Shown: positions 42,339 through 50,767, numbered from the stretch's first letter. The stretch is DNA of 60,395 nt from Bacillota bacterium (GCA_021324295.1 JAJPJJ010000110.1:1-60395), one strand, 5' to 3'. Numbers and translations are program-made. Notes: generated by a model from the sequence alone, not told the origin.

Positions 42339-44573
42339 TCACATCTTCCCCATGTGCCGCTCGGCGGTCTTGAGCAGCACCGCGTTGGTCGCCACGATGA
42401 TCGAGGACGCCGACATGAGGAGCGCCGACCACTCGGGGCGCAACATGATGCCAAACCGCGGGTAGAGGACGCCCGCGGCGACGGGAATAGCGAGGATGTT
42501 GTAGAACGACGCCCAGAAGAGGTTCTGACGCATCTTTCCGACCGTCGCCTTCGAAAGGTAGATGGCGCGCAGGACGTCCGCCGGGTCGGAGCGCATCAGC
42601 ACCACGTCGGCGGTCTCGACCGCGACGTCCGTCCCGGCCCCGATCGCGATCCCGATGTCCGCCTGGGCCAGCGCCGGCGCGTCGTTCACCCCGTCGCCGA
42701 CCATCGCGACGAAGTGGCCCTCCTGCTGCAACCGCTTCACGTAGCCGGCCTTCTGCTCGGGGAGGACCTCGGCGAAGACCCGCTGAATGCCCAGCTCGCC
42801 CGCCACCGCCTCCGCCGTCTGCCGGTTGTCGCCGGTGATCATCGCGACTTCGATCCCGAGGCGGCGCAGGCCGTCCACCGCGCGGCGCGACGTCTCCCGC
42901 ACCGGGTCGGCGGCCGCGGCCACCCCGGCCATCCGACCGTCCACGGCCACGAGCATGATCGTCTTGCCGCCGGCGAGCAGCCGGTCCAGCTGCGCCTGCA
43001 CGGGCGTCAGGTCGATGCCGCGGTCCCGCATCAGCCTGGCGGTGCCCACCAGGACGTCCCGGCCGGATACGCGCGCCCGCACTCCGTGCCCGGCGAGGTT
43101 CTCGAACCCGGTGACCGCCGCGGCGACGGAGACCCCGCGCCGCTCGGCCTCCTCGAGCACCGCCTTGCTCAGCGGGTGGCCGGAGCGCGCTTCGGCGGCG
43201 GCGGCCAGGCGCAGTACCTCGTCCGGCTGGAAGCCGCTCGCGCCCTCGACATCGGTGAGACGCGGGCGCCCCTCGGTGAGCGTGCCGGTCTTGTCCATCA
43301 CGACCGCGGTGAGACGCGAGACCTGCTCGAGCGTGGCGGCCGTCTTGATCAGGATATTGTGGCGGGCGCCGATCCCGGTCCCCACGGCCACGGCGGTCGG
43401 CGTCGCGAGGCCCAGCGCATCGGGGCAGGCGATCACGACCGCGGAGATCGCGAAGGTGAGCGCCATGAGCAGCGACTCCCGCATGGGCCCGGCCCAGACA
43501 CCGAACGTGACGACGCCGGCCCCCACGGCCAGCACCACCAGATACTGGGCCCACCGGTCGGCGATCCGCTGACCCGGGGCCTTGGAGGATTGGGCCTCCT
43601 CGACCAGCTTCACGATCTGCGCGAGCGCGGTCTCCTCGCCCACCTTGGTGGCTCTGAATCGAACCGATCCCGATTGGTTGATGCTGCCGCCGACGACCTG
43701 GTCGCCCGGCCGCTTCGCCACGGGCATGGACTCGCCGGTGACCAGCGACTCGTCGATGGCCGTCTCGCCTTCGGTGACCACGCCGTCCACGGGAACACGA
43801 TCCCCAGGGCGCAGCTCCACGATGTCGTCTTCCTGAATCTCGCTCGTGGCGATGTCGACGACCTGCCCGCCGCGCACCACCCGGGCCCCGGGCGGCACCA
43901 GGTCGAAGAGCGCCCGGAGGGCGTCCGAGGTCCCGCGCCGGGACCGCATCTCCATCCAGTGGCCGAAGAGGACGAACGTGACCAGCATCGCGGCCGCCTC
44001 GTAGAAGGTCTCGCCGGCATTGGCCACCGTGATGATGACGCTGAAGAGATAGGCCGCCAGCACGCCGACGCTGATCAGCACCGACATGTTGAGCGCGCGC
44101 TTCCGCAGCGAGCGGTAGGCACCCGCGATGAAGATCGAGCCGGTCCAGAAGACGACCGGCGTGGTCAGCAGGACGAGGATCCAGTTGGCCGGGATCGGCT
44201 GTGGGAGACGCAGCCGGAGGAGCGTCCGGCCGAGCGGCGAGTACAGGACCGCCGGGACTGTCAGCACCAGCGACCACAGGAACCGCCGCCGCATGTCCCG
44301 TTCCATGAAGGCGGCCATGCGGGGATCCGCCATCATCGCTTCGTGATCGCGGGGCTCCCCTATGCCGTGGCCCGCCGCATGATGGTCGTGAGCCTGGACC
44401 TGCTTGTCGGCCCCGTACTCGAACTGCTTGGCCTCGAACTCGCACCCGCACGTCGTGGCGAGGAGCGCCGCCTGGCAGGAGAGACAGGCTGCTCCGCAGC
44501 GGCAGGAGACCGAGCCGGGGTGGTCGCCGGCCGTCTGCGTGTGCCGCGTCTGGCGCAGCGTCGACGGTCTCAT
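42339..44573 (-). CDS. Copper-type P1B ATPase with CPD motif and Cys/His-rich N-terminus
   Basis: 744 residues. Transport motif IACPDALGLATPTAV (CPD in place of CPC), TGESMPVAKR, DKTGTLTEGRP, SGHPLSKAV, MITGDNRQTAEA and GDGVNDAPALAQA are in order. The N-terminus has no GMxCxxC domain; instead it has CRCGAACLSCQ, TTCGCE and DHHAAGHG, which could bind metal. The family exports Cu+ or a similar soft metal. The start at 44573 has a poly-G ribosome site. It precedes phosphoketolase by 63 nt and is divergent from a two-component system that may control it. Confidence 0.83.
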   Translation of the reverse strand: MRPSTLRQTRHTQTAGDHPGSVSCRCGAACLSCQAALLATTCGCEFEAKQFEYGADKQVQAHDHHAAGHGIGEPRDHEAMMADPRMAAFMERDMRRRFLWSLVLTVPAVLYSPLGRTLLRLRLPQPIPANWILVLLTTPVVFWTGSIFIAGAYRSLRKRALNMSVLISVGVLAAYLFSVIITVANAGETFYEAAAMLVTFVLFGHWMEMRSRRGTSDALRALFDLVPPGARVVRGGQVVDIATSEIQEDDIVELRPGDRVPVDGVVTEGETAIDESLVTGESMPVAKRPGDQVVGGSINQSGSVRFRATKVGEETALAQIVKLVEEAQSSKAPGQRIADRWAQYLVVLAVGAGVVTFGVWAGPMRESLLMALTFAISAVVIACPDALGLATPTAVAVGTGIGARHNILIKTAATLEQVSRLTAVVMDKTGTLTEGRPRLTDVEGASGFQPDEVLRLAAAAEARSGHPLSKAVLEEAERRGVSVAAAVTGFENLAGHGVRARVSGRDVLVGTARLMRDRGIDLTPVQAQLDRLLAGGKTIMLVAVDGRMAGVAAAADPVRETSRRAVDGLRRLGIEVAMITGDNRQTAEAVAGELGIQRVFAEVLPEQKAGYVKRLQQEGHFVAMVGDGVNDAPALAQADIGIAIGAGTDVAVETADVVLMRSDPADVLRAIYLSKATVGKMRQNLFWASFYNILAIPVAAGVLYPRFGIMLRPEWSALLMSASSIIVATNAVLLKTAERHMGKM

Positions 44574-44596
44574 TCGCCCCCCCAATCGCTGGAACC

Positions 44597-44770
44597 TCAG
44601 CCGCCCGCCCCCCGTTTGTGTAGCCCGTTGTAGACGGCGGAGAAGGACCGGCCGGCGTACAGGCCGCAGACGATGCCCCAGACGAGCCCGATCAGACATC
44701 CTCCCAACGTCAGCCGGTTGAAGCCGGGCAGGACTTGCTCGAGAGCCTGGTGCGGCAGACCGTACAGCAC
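44597..44770 (-). CDS. Small holin-like membrane protein
   Basis: 57 residues from GTG 44770. The middle, LTLGGCLIGLVWGIVCGLYAG, is one strong membrane segment and VYNGL follows. Small proteins with GxLIGLVWGxxxG and a VYN or LYN ending are commonly annotated as phage-holin-like in environmental genomes. It lies 23 nt before the copper ATPase start on the same strand. The GTG start is uncertain because no clear ribosome site precedes it. Confidence 0.5.
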   Translation of the reverse strand: MLYGLPHQALEQVLPGFNRLTLGGCLIGLVWGIVCGLYAGRSFSAVYNGLHKRGAGG

Positions 44771-45361
44771 GCGGACGACGAACGTAACGGCCCCACATCG
44801 CCCAGGGCGAGGAAACTACCTTCGCCTCCCGCACCGCTCGGCCCCTCTCCTTAGTCTTCCCACCCTCTTTGAAGACCCAGCGGGCAGGATCGACACCCGG
44901 GGAGGCGCCCAGCGGCCCCCTCTCGCACCCGACCCCAGCGCCCAGCCGCCGTGACCGTTCTATGCCACGTTCCGCGGCATCCTTCGGTCGGGTCGAGGGC
45001 GGGCGTGGTGCTTGGGTACAAGGAGAGGTCTTTCAGCCCAATCCGCCTCCAGGAGGGTACGCGTATGGCTACCTCGTCGCCCCCACCTCTCGCCCACCGG
45101 CCGTACGGAGCCATCCACATGGTAGACGCGCCGGCCGTGTCACGACATCGGACAGGCGCTTCATTCCCGATCAGGCCGCGACCCGACACGCCCGGGCATC
45201 GCTCGCCGGGGCCTCGGACCGCCGAGCGGGGCTTTTGCGGGTGCAGCGAGAACCACAAGAGCACAGATGGTCCCGGTTGGGATGGCGCGACCGGGGAGGG
45301 CGGATCCACCGCAATCGGGAAGCCTCGTGCCGATTCGAGGCCGTGGCGGGGCAGAGTGACG
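44771..45361. other. Divergent control region between ATPase and two-component genes
   Basis: 591 bases without a convincing gene on either strand. Possible minus-strand -10 boxes are TACGTT (44786-44781) and TAGTTT (44818-44813). A sequence resembling the operator, ATCAGGCCGCGACCCGAC (45170-45187), has no -10 box at the right spacing on either side. Confidence 0.4.
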
Positions 45362-46057
45362 ATGGCGTCGGCGAAGGTGCTCGTGATCGACGACGACGAG
45401 GGCATCGTGGATCTCGTGAGCGCCTACCTCACGCAGGAAGGCTTCCACGTCGAGGTCGCGAGAGACGGGATCGCGGGGCTGACCAAGGCGAGCCAGTTCC
45501 GCCCGGACGTCGTCGTCCTCGACATCCTGCTGCCCGGCGTCGATGGTCTCGAGGTGCTCCGCCGCCTGCGGAGCGACTCCTCCGCCTACGTCGTGATGCT
45601 GACCGCCAAGGCCGAGGAAACGGACAAGATCGTCGGGCTCTCGGTCGGGGCGGACGATTACGTGACGAAGCCGTTCAGCCCCCGGGAGCTCGTCGCCCGC
45701 ATCCGCGCGATCCTCCGGCGTGGACGGGCCGGCAGCATCGAGGCTCCACGTCTCCTTGTGTTCCGGACGCTGCGGATCGACCCGGCGCGGCGTGAGGTCT
45801 GGAAAGGCGCGGCCCGCGTGGAGCTCACCACGCGGGAGTTCGATCTACTCTACGCGCTGGCCGTGTATCCCGGGCATGTGCTTACCCGCGAACAGCTCAT
45901 CGCGCGCGTCTGGGGCGCCGACTACTTCGGCGACGACCGCGTCGTGGACGCCCACGTCAAGGACCTCCGCCGCAAGCTCGGCGACGATCCCGGCCATCGC
46001 CGGCTCATCGAGACGATCCGCGGAGTCGGCTACAAGTTCGTGGACGAGCCGGCATGA
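45362..46057 (+). CDS. OmpR/PhoB-family response regulator
   Basis: 231 residues. Receiver domain with acidic pocket (VLVIDDDEG), phosphoacceptor Asp in VVVLDILLPGVDGLE (near 54), Thr in VMLTAK and Lys in DYVTKPFSPREL. The C-terminal winged helix has LTTREFDLLYALAVYPGHVLTREQLI and VVDAHVKDLRRKLG. ATG 45362 is chosen; GTG 45356 is possible. Its stop overlaps the kinase start. Genomic position between a copper ATPase and a PepSY protein suggests metal or envelope-stress sensing. Confidence 0.9.
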   Translation: MASAKVLVIDDDEGIVDLVSAYLTQEGFHVEVARDGIAGLTKASQFRPDVVVLDILLPGVDGLEVLRRLRSDSSAYVVMLTAKAEETDKIVGLSVGADDYVTKPFSPRELVARIRAILRRGRAGSIEAPRLLVFRTLRIDPARREVWKGAARVELTTREFDLLYALAVYPGHVLTREQLIARVWGADYFGDDRVVDAHVKDLRRKLGDDPGHRRLIETIRGVGYKFVDEPA

Positions 46058-47169
46058 CGGCGTTGGGGATGCTCCGGCGCCGCCTCGGCTGGAAGCTCCT
46101 CGCGTCCTACCTCCTCGTCATCTTGGTCGGCGCGGTCGTGCTGTGGACGACGGCCCAGGCCCTCGCGCCGGCGGCCCTCTCTCAGCACCTGGCGCTCATG
46201 GCCCGCGTCCTGGGCGAGCGTTCCGAGCTCGGCGCCGCCCTCTTCGGGAGCGTGCGGGGGGCGATGACCACCGCGCTCGCCGTCGCGACGGTCGCCGCGA
46301 TCCTCACCGCCGTAGCGGTCAGCCTGTTCGTGACCCGGCGCATCGTCGCGCCGATCCAGGCGATGGCGCGGGCGAGCACGCGGATCGCCGCGGGGCGCTA
46401 CGGCGAGCGGGTCCCGGTGCCCTCGGCGGACGAGCTCGGGGAGCTCGCCACGCACTTCAACCAGATGGCCGAGACCCTCGAGCGGATCGAGGCACGTCGG
46501 CGGGACCTCATCGCGGACGTGGCGCACGAGTTGCGGACGCCGCTCGCCAGCATCGCCGGCTACATGGAGGGGCTCCTGGACGGCGTGATGCCGGCGCAGC
46601 CCGAGACCTTCCACCGCGCCCACCGCGAGGCCATCCGACTCCAGCGGCTCGTGGACGACCTGCAGGAGCTGTCCCGCGCCGAGGCCGGGCAGGTGCCGGT
46701 GCACCCCCGCCCCGTCGAGGTCCGGGGGCTGACGGAGGCCGCCGCGACCAGGCTCCGCCCGCAGTTCGACGACAAGGACGTGGCGCTGACGGTCGACGTC
46801 CCCCGTGGGCTTCCGCCCGTGCTCGCCGACCCGGACCGGATCGGGCAGGTCCTCACCAACCTGCTCGGCAACGCGTTGCAGTACACACCGGCCGGGGGGC
46901 GAGTGGAGATCCGGGCGCGCCGCGAGGACGGCAGCGTCGCGATCGCCGTCGTGGATACCGGAATCGGCATCCCCGCCGAGCACCTGCCCCACGTCTTCGA
47001 CCGCTTCTACCGGGTGGATCGCTCGCGCGCGCGCGCAAGCGGTGGCAGCGGCATCGGCCTCACGATCGCCCGCCACCTGGTCGAGGCCCACGGCGGCTCG
47101 ATCCACGCGGAGAGCGCGGGGCCGGGGCGCGGCAGCACGTTTACGGTCACCCTCCCCGCGGTTCCGTAG
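46054..47169 (+). CDS. Sensor histidine kinase (HAMP-HisKA-HATPase)
   Basis: 371 residues. Two membrane segments (about 13-36 and 70-92) enclose a short periplasmic part of about 35 residues, so it may sense within the membrane. HAMP covers about 93-145; DVAHELRTPLASIAGY carries the phosphorylated His; QVLTNLLGNALQYTP, DTGIGIPAEHL and GGSGIGLTIARHLVEAHGG form the ATPase. ATGA overlap with the regulator gene at 46054-46057 indicates a coupled pair. Confidence 0.9.
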   Translation: MTALGMLRRRLGWKLLASYLLVILVGAVVLWTTAQALAPAALSQHLALMARVLGERSELGAALFGSVRGAMTTALAVATVAAILTAVAVSLFVTRRIVAPIQAMARASTRIAAGRYGERVPVPSADELGELATHFNQMAETLERIEARRRDLIADVAHELRTPLASIAGYMEGLLDGVMPAQPETFHRAHREAIRLQRLVDDLQELSRAEAGQVPVHPRPVEVRGLTEAAATRLRPQFDDKDVALTVDVPRGLPPVLADPDRIGQVLTNLLGNALQYTPAGGRVEIRARREDGSVAIAVVDTGIGIPAEHLPHVFDRFYRVDRSRARASGGSGIGLTIARHLVEAHGGSIHAESAGPGRGSTFTVTLPAVP

Positions 47170-47241
47170 CCGGCCATCCGGGGCGACGAGGGGGATCCGG
47201 CCTGACACCGCGCCTGCCGCCTCCGGGATGGAGCCGCGGAT

Positions 47242-47257
47242 TTCACGGAATCTTCAC
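47242..47257 (+). promoter_or_regulatory. Direct repeat likely bound by the OmpR-type regulator
   Basis: TTCAC at 47242-47246 and again at 47253-47257, one helical turn (11 bp) apart, in front of the PepSY gene. The region TATGGG (47268-47273) lies 10 bp on, and TAGGGT (47290-47295) further on; either could be the -10 box. Tandem 11-bp repeats are typical of PhoB/OmpR-family operators. Confidence 0.5.
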
Positions 47258-47366
47258 ACGGACGGCATATGGGCGACTCATGCGGGCCGTAGGGTGAGGG
47301 TGTAGCGCAGGCTGCCGCAGGCGCGGCCACGACCGGAAACGGCCTGCGGCCGAGGAGGGAATGGAA

Positions 47367-48101
47367 ATGAACACGCGGCGGTGGATCATCCTGGGCGTGG
47401 CGGCGGCGGTCGGACTCTTGAGCGTGCCGGTGCTCGCGCAGCCGTCCACGATGCCCGGGCACATGGGAGCGGGCGGGCAGGCGACCGACCGGCCGCTCTC
47501 GATCGGGCAGGCAGAAACCATCGCTCGCCAGGTACTCGGTCGATCCGGGTATGCGGGGCTGGCCCCTGGCCACATCATGGAGTTCAGCAATAACTTCTAC
47601 GTCGCCGTGAAGTACAAGGTCGGCGGCCAGGGCGCCTTCGAGTTCCTGATCGACCGGTACACGGGAGCCGTGCATCCCGAGCCACAGAGCATGATGTGGA
47701 ACACCCGGTTCGGCCACATGGCTGGCACGGGCGGCGCCGGGTACAGCGGCGGGATGATGGGCCAGGGCTACGGCGGTGGCACCACGGGACCCGGGTGCGG
47801 CACGATGGGTCCGAGCATGATGGGACCGGGGGCTGGTCCGAGGATCGCCGGTCCAACCTCCCCGGCGCGCGGGGCCCAGTCGGTCACGCTCGCGCAGGCG
47901 AAGGCCCTCGCGCAGCAGTTCCTGGATGCCCGACTCGCCGGGACGACGCTGGACGACGCGATCGCCTTCCCTGGGTACTACACGCTCGACGTGGCCCGGG
48001 ACGGCAAGGTCATCGGGATGCTCAGCGTGAACGCCTACTCCGGCCAGGTCTGGTACCATGTCTGGCACGGGACGTTCATCCAGGAGAAGGATCTTGATTG
48101 A
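47367..48101 (+). CDS. Exported PepSY-like protein with Met/Gly-rich linker
   Basis: 244 residues: signal peptide (WIILGVAAAVGLLSVPVLAQ), a PepSY-like segment (LSIGQAETIARQVLGRSGYAGL, then FEFLIDRYTGAVHPEP), a linker rich in Met and Gly (SGGMMGQGYGG), and a second related segment (VTLAQAKALAQQFLDARL). Met-rich linkers often bind copper. ATG 47367 is preferred because GGAGGG lies 7 nt before it, whereas for ATG 47361 it would touch the start codon. It lies after the two-component genes and is a likely target. A 94-bp copy of part of it lies at 48861-48954. Confidence 0.78.
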   Translation: MNTRRWIILGVAAAVGLLSVPVLAQPSTMPGHMGAGGQATDRPLSIGQAETIARQVLGRSGYAGLAPGHIMEFSNNFYVAVKYKVGGQGAFEFLIDRYTGAVHPEPQSMMWNTRFGHMAGTGGAGYSGGMMGQGYGGGTTGPGCGTMGPSMMGPGAGPRIAGPTSPARGAQSVTLAQAKALAQQFLDARLAGTTLDDAIAFPGYYTLDVARDGKVIGMLSVNAYSGQVWYHVWHGTFIQEKDLD

Positions 48102-48204
48102 GGCAGGGCAATGTGCGGCCGGCGGACTCGCCCCGTCGCTTGGATGCCCGGGCCGGTGGGGTCAGCCGCCGGCCGGTTGACCGGCCGAGGAGGAGAGGGG
48201 CAGC

Positions 48205-48480
48205 ATGGGGGCCGCCATGATGCTCTGGATGCTCGTGGTCTGGGCGGGCATTCTCGGCCTGGCGTTGACCCTGGCGGCCTGGCTCTTCCCAACGGTCCCG
48301 GTCGCGCCCCGCTCCACGGCGCGTGACATCCTGGACAGCCGATATGCGCGCGGCGAGCTCACCCCTGAACGCTACCGGCAGATGCGCGAGGAGTTGGCGC
48401 CGGAGCTTGGGTGGCCGGGGGACACGCCAGCCCTCAACCACCCCGGGACCTCCGGCACGTACCCTGATGGTAGATCGTAG
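48205..48480 (+). CDS. Membrane-anchored SHOCT protein
   Basis: 91 residues. One membrane segment (MMLWMLVVWAGILGLALTLAAW) and a SHOCT helix (DILDSRYARGELTPERYRQM). Ribosome site GGAGGAGAGG. Third SHOCT gene of the window, downstream of the PepSY gene by 103 nt. Confidence 0.8.
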   Translation: MGAAMMLWMLVVWAGILGLALTLAAWLFPTVPVAPRSTARDILDSRYARGELTPERYRQMREELAPELGWPGDTPALNHPGTSGTYPDGRS

Positions 48481-48495
48481 CAAACAGGCGGAGCC

Positions 48496-48783
48496 ATGAC
48501 GCACGTTGCCCGCATCCGGCCGCTCAGCCGGGCGGCCGCATGGGAGGACCGGTTCTGGCGGGGGCTCGGGGCGGCGGTGGCACGCATCAACGAACAGACG
48601 CGCGGCCGTCCGGCTGGGACGCGCCTAAGGGCGGGCACCACCGGAGGAGCGCTCACGTTCCCGGCTCAGGGCACGGACGGGAACGATGTCCCTGGTCCGG
48701 CCGCACGGGGGATCACGTTGATCGTTCGCGACATCGCCGGCATGGCGGAGCGCACGTTCCGGTGGACGTGGCGACGACCGTGA
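48496..48783 (+). CDS. Hypothetical small protein
   Basis: 95 residues, Arg-rich, with VARIRPLSRAAAWEDRFWRGLG at the N-terminus and ITLIVRDIAGMAERTF near the end. A modest ribosome site (GGCGGAG) precedes the ATG, and it lies 15 nt after the SHOCT gene. I do not recognise it, and its reality is uncertain. Confidence 0.4.
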   Translation: MTHVARIRPLSRAAAWEDRFWRGLGAAVARINEQTRGRPAGTRLRAGTTGGALTFPAQGTDGNDVPGPAARGITLIVRDIAGMAERTFRWTWRRP

Positions 48784-48860
48784 ACGCCTCCGCCTACGGG
48801 CTGTGGCGGCTTGTCGCGATCCACGCGGGGGTGTTCACTAAATTTAGGACCGGCTTCTCC

Positions 48861-48954
48861 GGCGCGCGGAACCCATCGGTCACGCTCGCGCAGGGGCGGC
48901 GCTCGCGCAGGCGTTCCTGCCCGGGACGACGCTGGATGACGCGATCGCCTTCCC
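48861..48954 (+). repeat. Degenerate partial duplication of the PepSY gene
   Basis: 94 bases closely matching 47864-47971 inside the PepSY gene, with about 14 bases deleted in two places. Shared blocks include TCGGTCACGCTCGCGCAG and GGGACGACGCTGGA, and the end GACGCGATCGCCTTCCC. It stops 22 bases before the SDR start. A relic of a local duplication. Confidence 0.75.
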
Positions 48955-48976
48955 CGGCGCATGTGGAGCACCGCCC

Positions 48977-49744
48977 ATGAGGTTCGTGGAGAAGGTAGTC
49001 ATCGTGACAGGAGGCGCCTCCGGCATTGGCCGGAGCACGGCGCTCGCGTTTGCCGACGAGGGCGCCAGCGTCGTGATCGCGGATCTGAACCAGCGCGCCA
49101 GCGAGGATGTGGTCCGACTGATTCGCGACCGCGGCCGCGCCGCGACGGCGGTCCCCACGGATGTGTCGCAGCCCCACGACTGGACGCGCCTCGTGGGCGA
49201 GACGGTGCGCCTATACGGCCGGATCGACGTCCTGTTCAACAACGCGGGGATCGAGGGCGCCACGGCGGCGACCGCCGACTACCCCGAGGAGGCGTTCGAC
49301 CGCGTGCTCGCGATCAACTTGAAGGGCGTGTGGCTGGGGATGCGGGCCGTCATCCCGCGCATGTTGGCCCAGGGCAAAGGCGCCATCGTCAACATGTCAT
49401 CGATCCTGGGCCTCGTGGGATTCGCAAGTGCGGCGGCCTATACCGCCAGCAAGCACGGCGTCCTGGGTCTGACGAAGGTTGCCGCCCTCGAGTACGCTGC
49501 GCACGGGATTCGCATCAACGCGGTCTGTCCCGGGTTCATCCGCACACCCATGGTGATGGAGCGCGGCCTCGCTCATCTCCCGAACGCCCGGGAGGTCCTC
49601 GCGCAGGTGAGTCAGTTGCACCCCGTGGGACGATTCGGGGAGCCTGACGAAGTGGCCCGTGCGGTCTTGTTCTTGGCCTCCGACGAGGCCTCGTTCCTCA
49701 CGGGCGCCGCCGTGCCGATCGACGGGGGTTATACGATTCGATGA
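48977..49744 (+). CDS. Short-chain dehydrogenase/reductase
   Basis: 255 residues. TGGASGIGRST binds the NAD(P) cofactor, with Asp in VVIADLN suggesting NAD preference; NNAG, the catalytic Ser in VNMSSILG, and YTASK complete the active site. NAVCPGFIRTP and GRFGEPDEVA with the C-terminal GAAVPIDGGY are typical. The substrate cannot be told. No strong ribosome site; the start directly follows the duplicated relic, so its 5' region may be rearranged. Confidence 0.88.
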   Translation: MRFVEKVVIVTGGASGIGRSTALAFADEGASVVIADLNQRASEDVVRLIRDRGRAATAVPTDVSQPHDWTRLVGETVRLYGRIDVLFNNAGIEGATAATADYPEEAFDRVLAINLKGVWLGMRAVIPRMLAQGKGAIVNMSSILGLVGFASAAAYTASKHGVLGLTKVAALEYAAHGIRINAVCPGFIRTPMVMERGLAHLPNAREVLAQVSQLHPVGRFGEPDEVARAVLFLASDEASFLTGAAVPIDGGYTIR

Positions 49745-49760
49745 CGCGTGGCGGGGCGTC

Positions 49761-50429
49761 CTACCTCGCGCGGTACTCCAGGAGGATGGTGTGGCCGGTC
49801 CCGTAGGCCCGCGCCAGGGCCGGCGGGAAGGGGTCCGCGGCGGCGGTGGGCCAGCAGGGCGGGACCGTCACGCCGGCCCGGCAGTAGTCGAGCGCGTTGA
49901 GCACGAGCTGGGAACCGTCCGAGGACGGCCGCCCGTCGACGACGAGCCGGATCGCATGGGCGGCGTCGGCCCGAAAGCCCAGGAGGTCGTCCCGCGTGTA
50001 GTCGATCGGGGATGGGTGTCCTCCCACGGCGACGTTCGGGTAAGTCGCCCGCCAGACGCGGAAGAAGTCGCCGAGCGTGTACCGCCATGCCGGGTCGGGG
50101 CCTTCGACGTGGACGATGCCGGAGGCGTCGTGCGTGTGCAGCGGCTGGAAGCACGCGCCGGCGTGGACGACGCCCCGCGCGTCGGACAGGGCGCGAGGGA
50201 TGCCGATGCCCGCGGGAACGGTAACAGGCTGCCCGTCGATCACGATCCGCAGCCACGGGTGGACGTGCAGGGCGACTGTCTCGTGTTCCAGGCACGGGAA
50301 GGGGAACGCGGTGCCGGTGCGCGTCGCGCTCGGACGTCCGGGCCCTTGGAAGGCGAACAGGCTGATGGCCGCGGCCACCGCCCCGGCAGCCACCCAAAGC
50401 GCAAGCGCGAGGGGACGCGGATGGCGCAT
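49761..50429 (-). CDS. Exported or anchored protein of unknown function with HTHD motif
   Basis: 222 residues. N-terminal hydrophobic segment (ALALWVAAGAVAAAISLFAF). Two paired histidine motifs, LHVHPWLRIVIDGQPVTVP and PLHTHDASGIVHVEGP, with YTLGDFFRVW after them. I recall similar uncharacterised proteins in Chloroflexi and Actinobacteria, with the same HTHD and TLGxFF words; the histidines suggest metal binding. The start at 50429 has a weak GAGG site. Confidence 0.65.
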   Translation of the reverse strand: MRHPRPLALALWVAAGAVAAAISLFAFQGPGRPSATRTGTAFPFPCLEHETVALHVHPWLRIVIDGQPVTVPAGIGIPRALSDARGVVHAGACFQPLHTHDASGIVHVEGPDPAWRYTLGDFFRVWRATYPNVAVGGHPSPIDYTRDDLLGFRADAAHAIRLVVDGRPSSDGSQLVLNALDYCRAGVTVPPCWPTAAADPFPPALARAYGTGHTILLEYRAR

Positions 50430-50436
50430 GATAGCC

Positions 50437-50664
50437 TCAGAGCCGGATCGCGCCGCCAGCCGGTCCCGACCGGATGACACCGCGCCGCCGGCCGGTGACG
50501 CGCTCCTCCTCCGAAGCCGAGGCGGTCGCGCTCTTGAGCAGCGCGCCTTTCGCACCCCTCAGGTCCTTCGGATCCGTCACCCTGGGCGAGGACCGGCGGT
50601 GCATCCGTTTCCGGATGCGCTTGGCCTTCTCGACCTTGACCGCTGTGAGGGCCCTCCTCTTCAT
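50437..50664 (-). CDS. Small, strongly basic hypothetical protein
   Basis: 75 residues rich in Lys and Arg (KRRALTAVKVEKAKRIRKRM). A strong site CGGAGGAGCC precedes the ATG at 50664, and the stop is only 7 nt before the next gene, which supports it being real. It may bind nucleic acid. Tandem 11-bp repeats lie 82 bases upstream. Confidence 0.5.
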   Translation of the reverse strand: MKRRALTAVKVEKAKRIRKRMHRRSSPRVTDPKDLRGAKGALLKSATASASEEERVTGRRRGVIRSGPAGGAIRL

Positions 50665-50745
50665 GGCTCCTCCGTGCCGGCAGCGATTACACCGGCTGGC
50701 CCCAGCATTGCGCGGGGCCGGCGCTGTGAGGCCAAGCCGGATGAT

Positions 50746-50767
50746 GCTCTTAACCCGCTCTTAACCC
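50746..50767. repeat. Tandem 11-bp direct repeat, possible operator
   Basis: GCTCTTAACCC twice without a gap; on the minus strand GGGTTAAGAGC twice. The GGTTAA-N5-GGTTAA pattern is like PhoP-type response-regulator boxes. It overlaps the stop codon of the gene at 50761 and lies upstream of the gene starting at 50664. Confidence 0.5.

Noticed and set aside
39924-44633. Very long plus-strand open frame (over 1500 codons)
   Set aside because: Opposite-strand shadow of phosphoketolase and copper ATPase; composition is His/Arg/Asp-rich without any family motif.
45170-45187. Operator-like ATCAGGCCGCGACCCGAC before the response regulator
   Set aside because: 10 of 12 arm positions match, but there is no -10 hexamer at the required spacing in either direction; probably chance.
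50458-50475. Operator-like AGCCGGTCCCGACCGGAT before the HTHD protein
   Set aside because: Nearest TATCAT is 24 bp away and overlaps the ATG, which would put the transcript start inside the gene.
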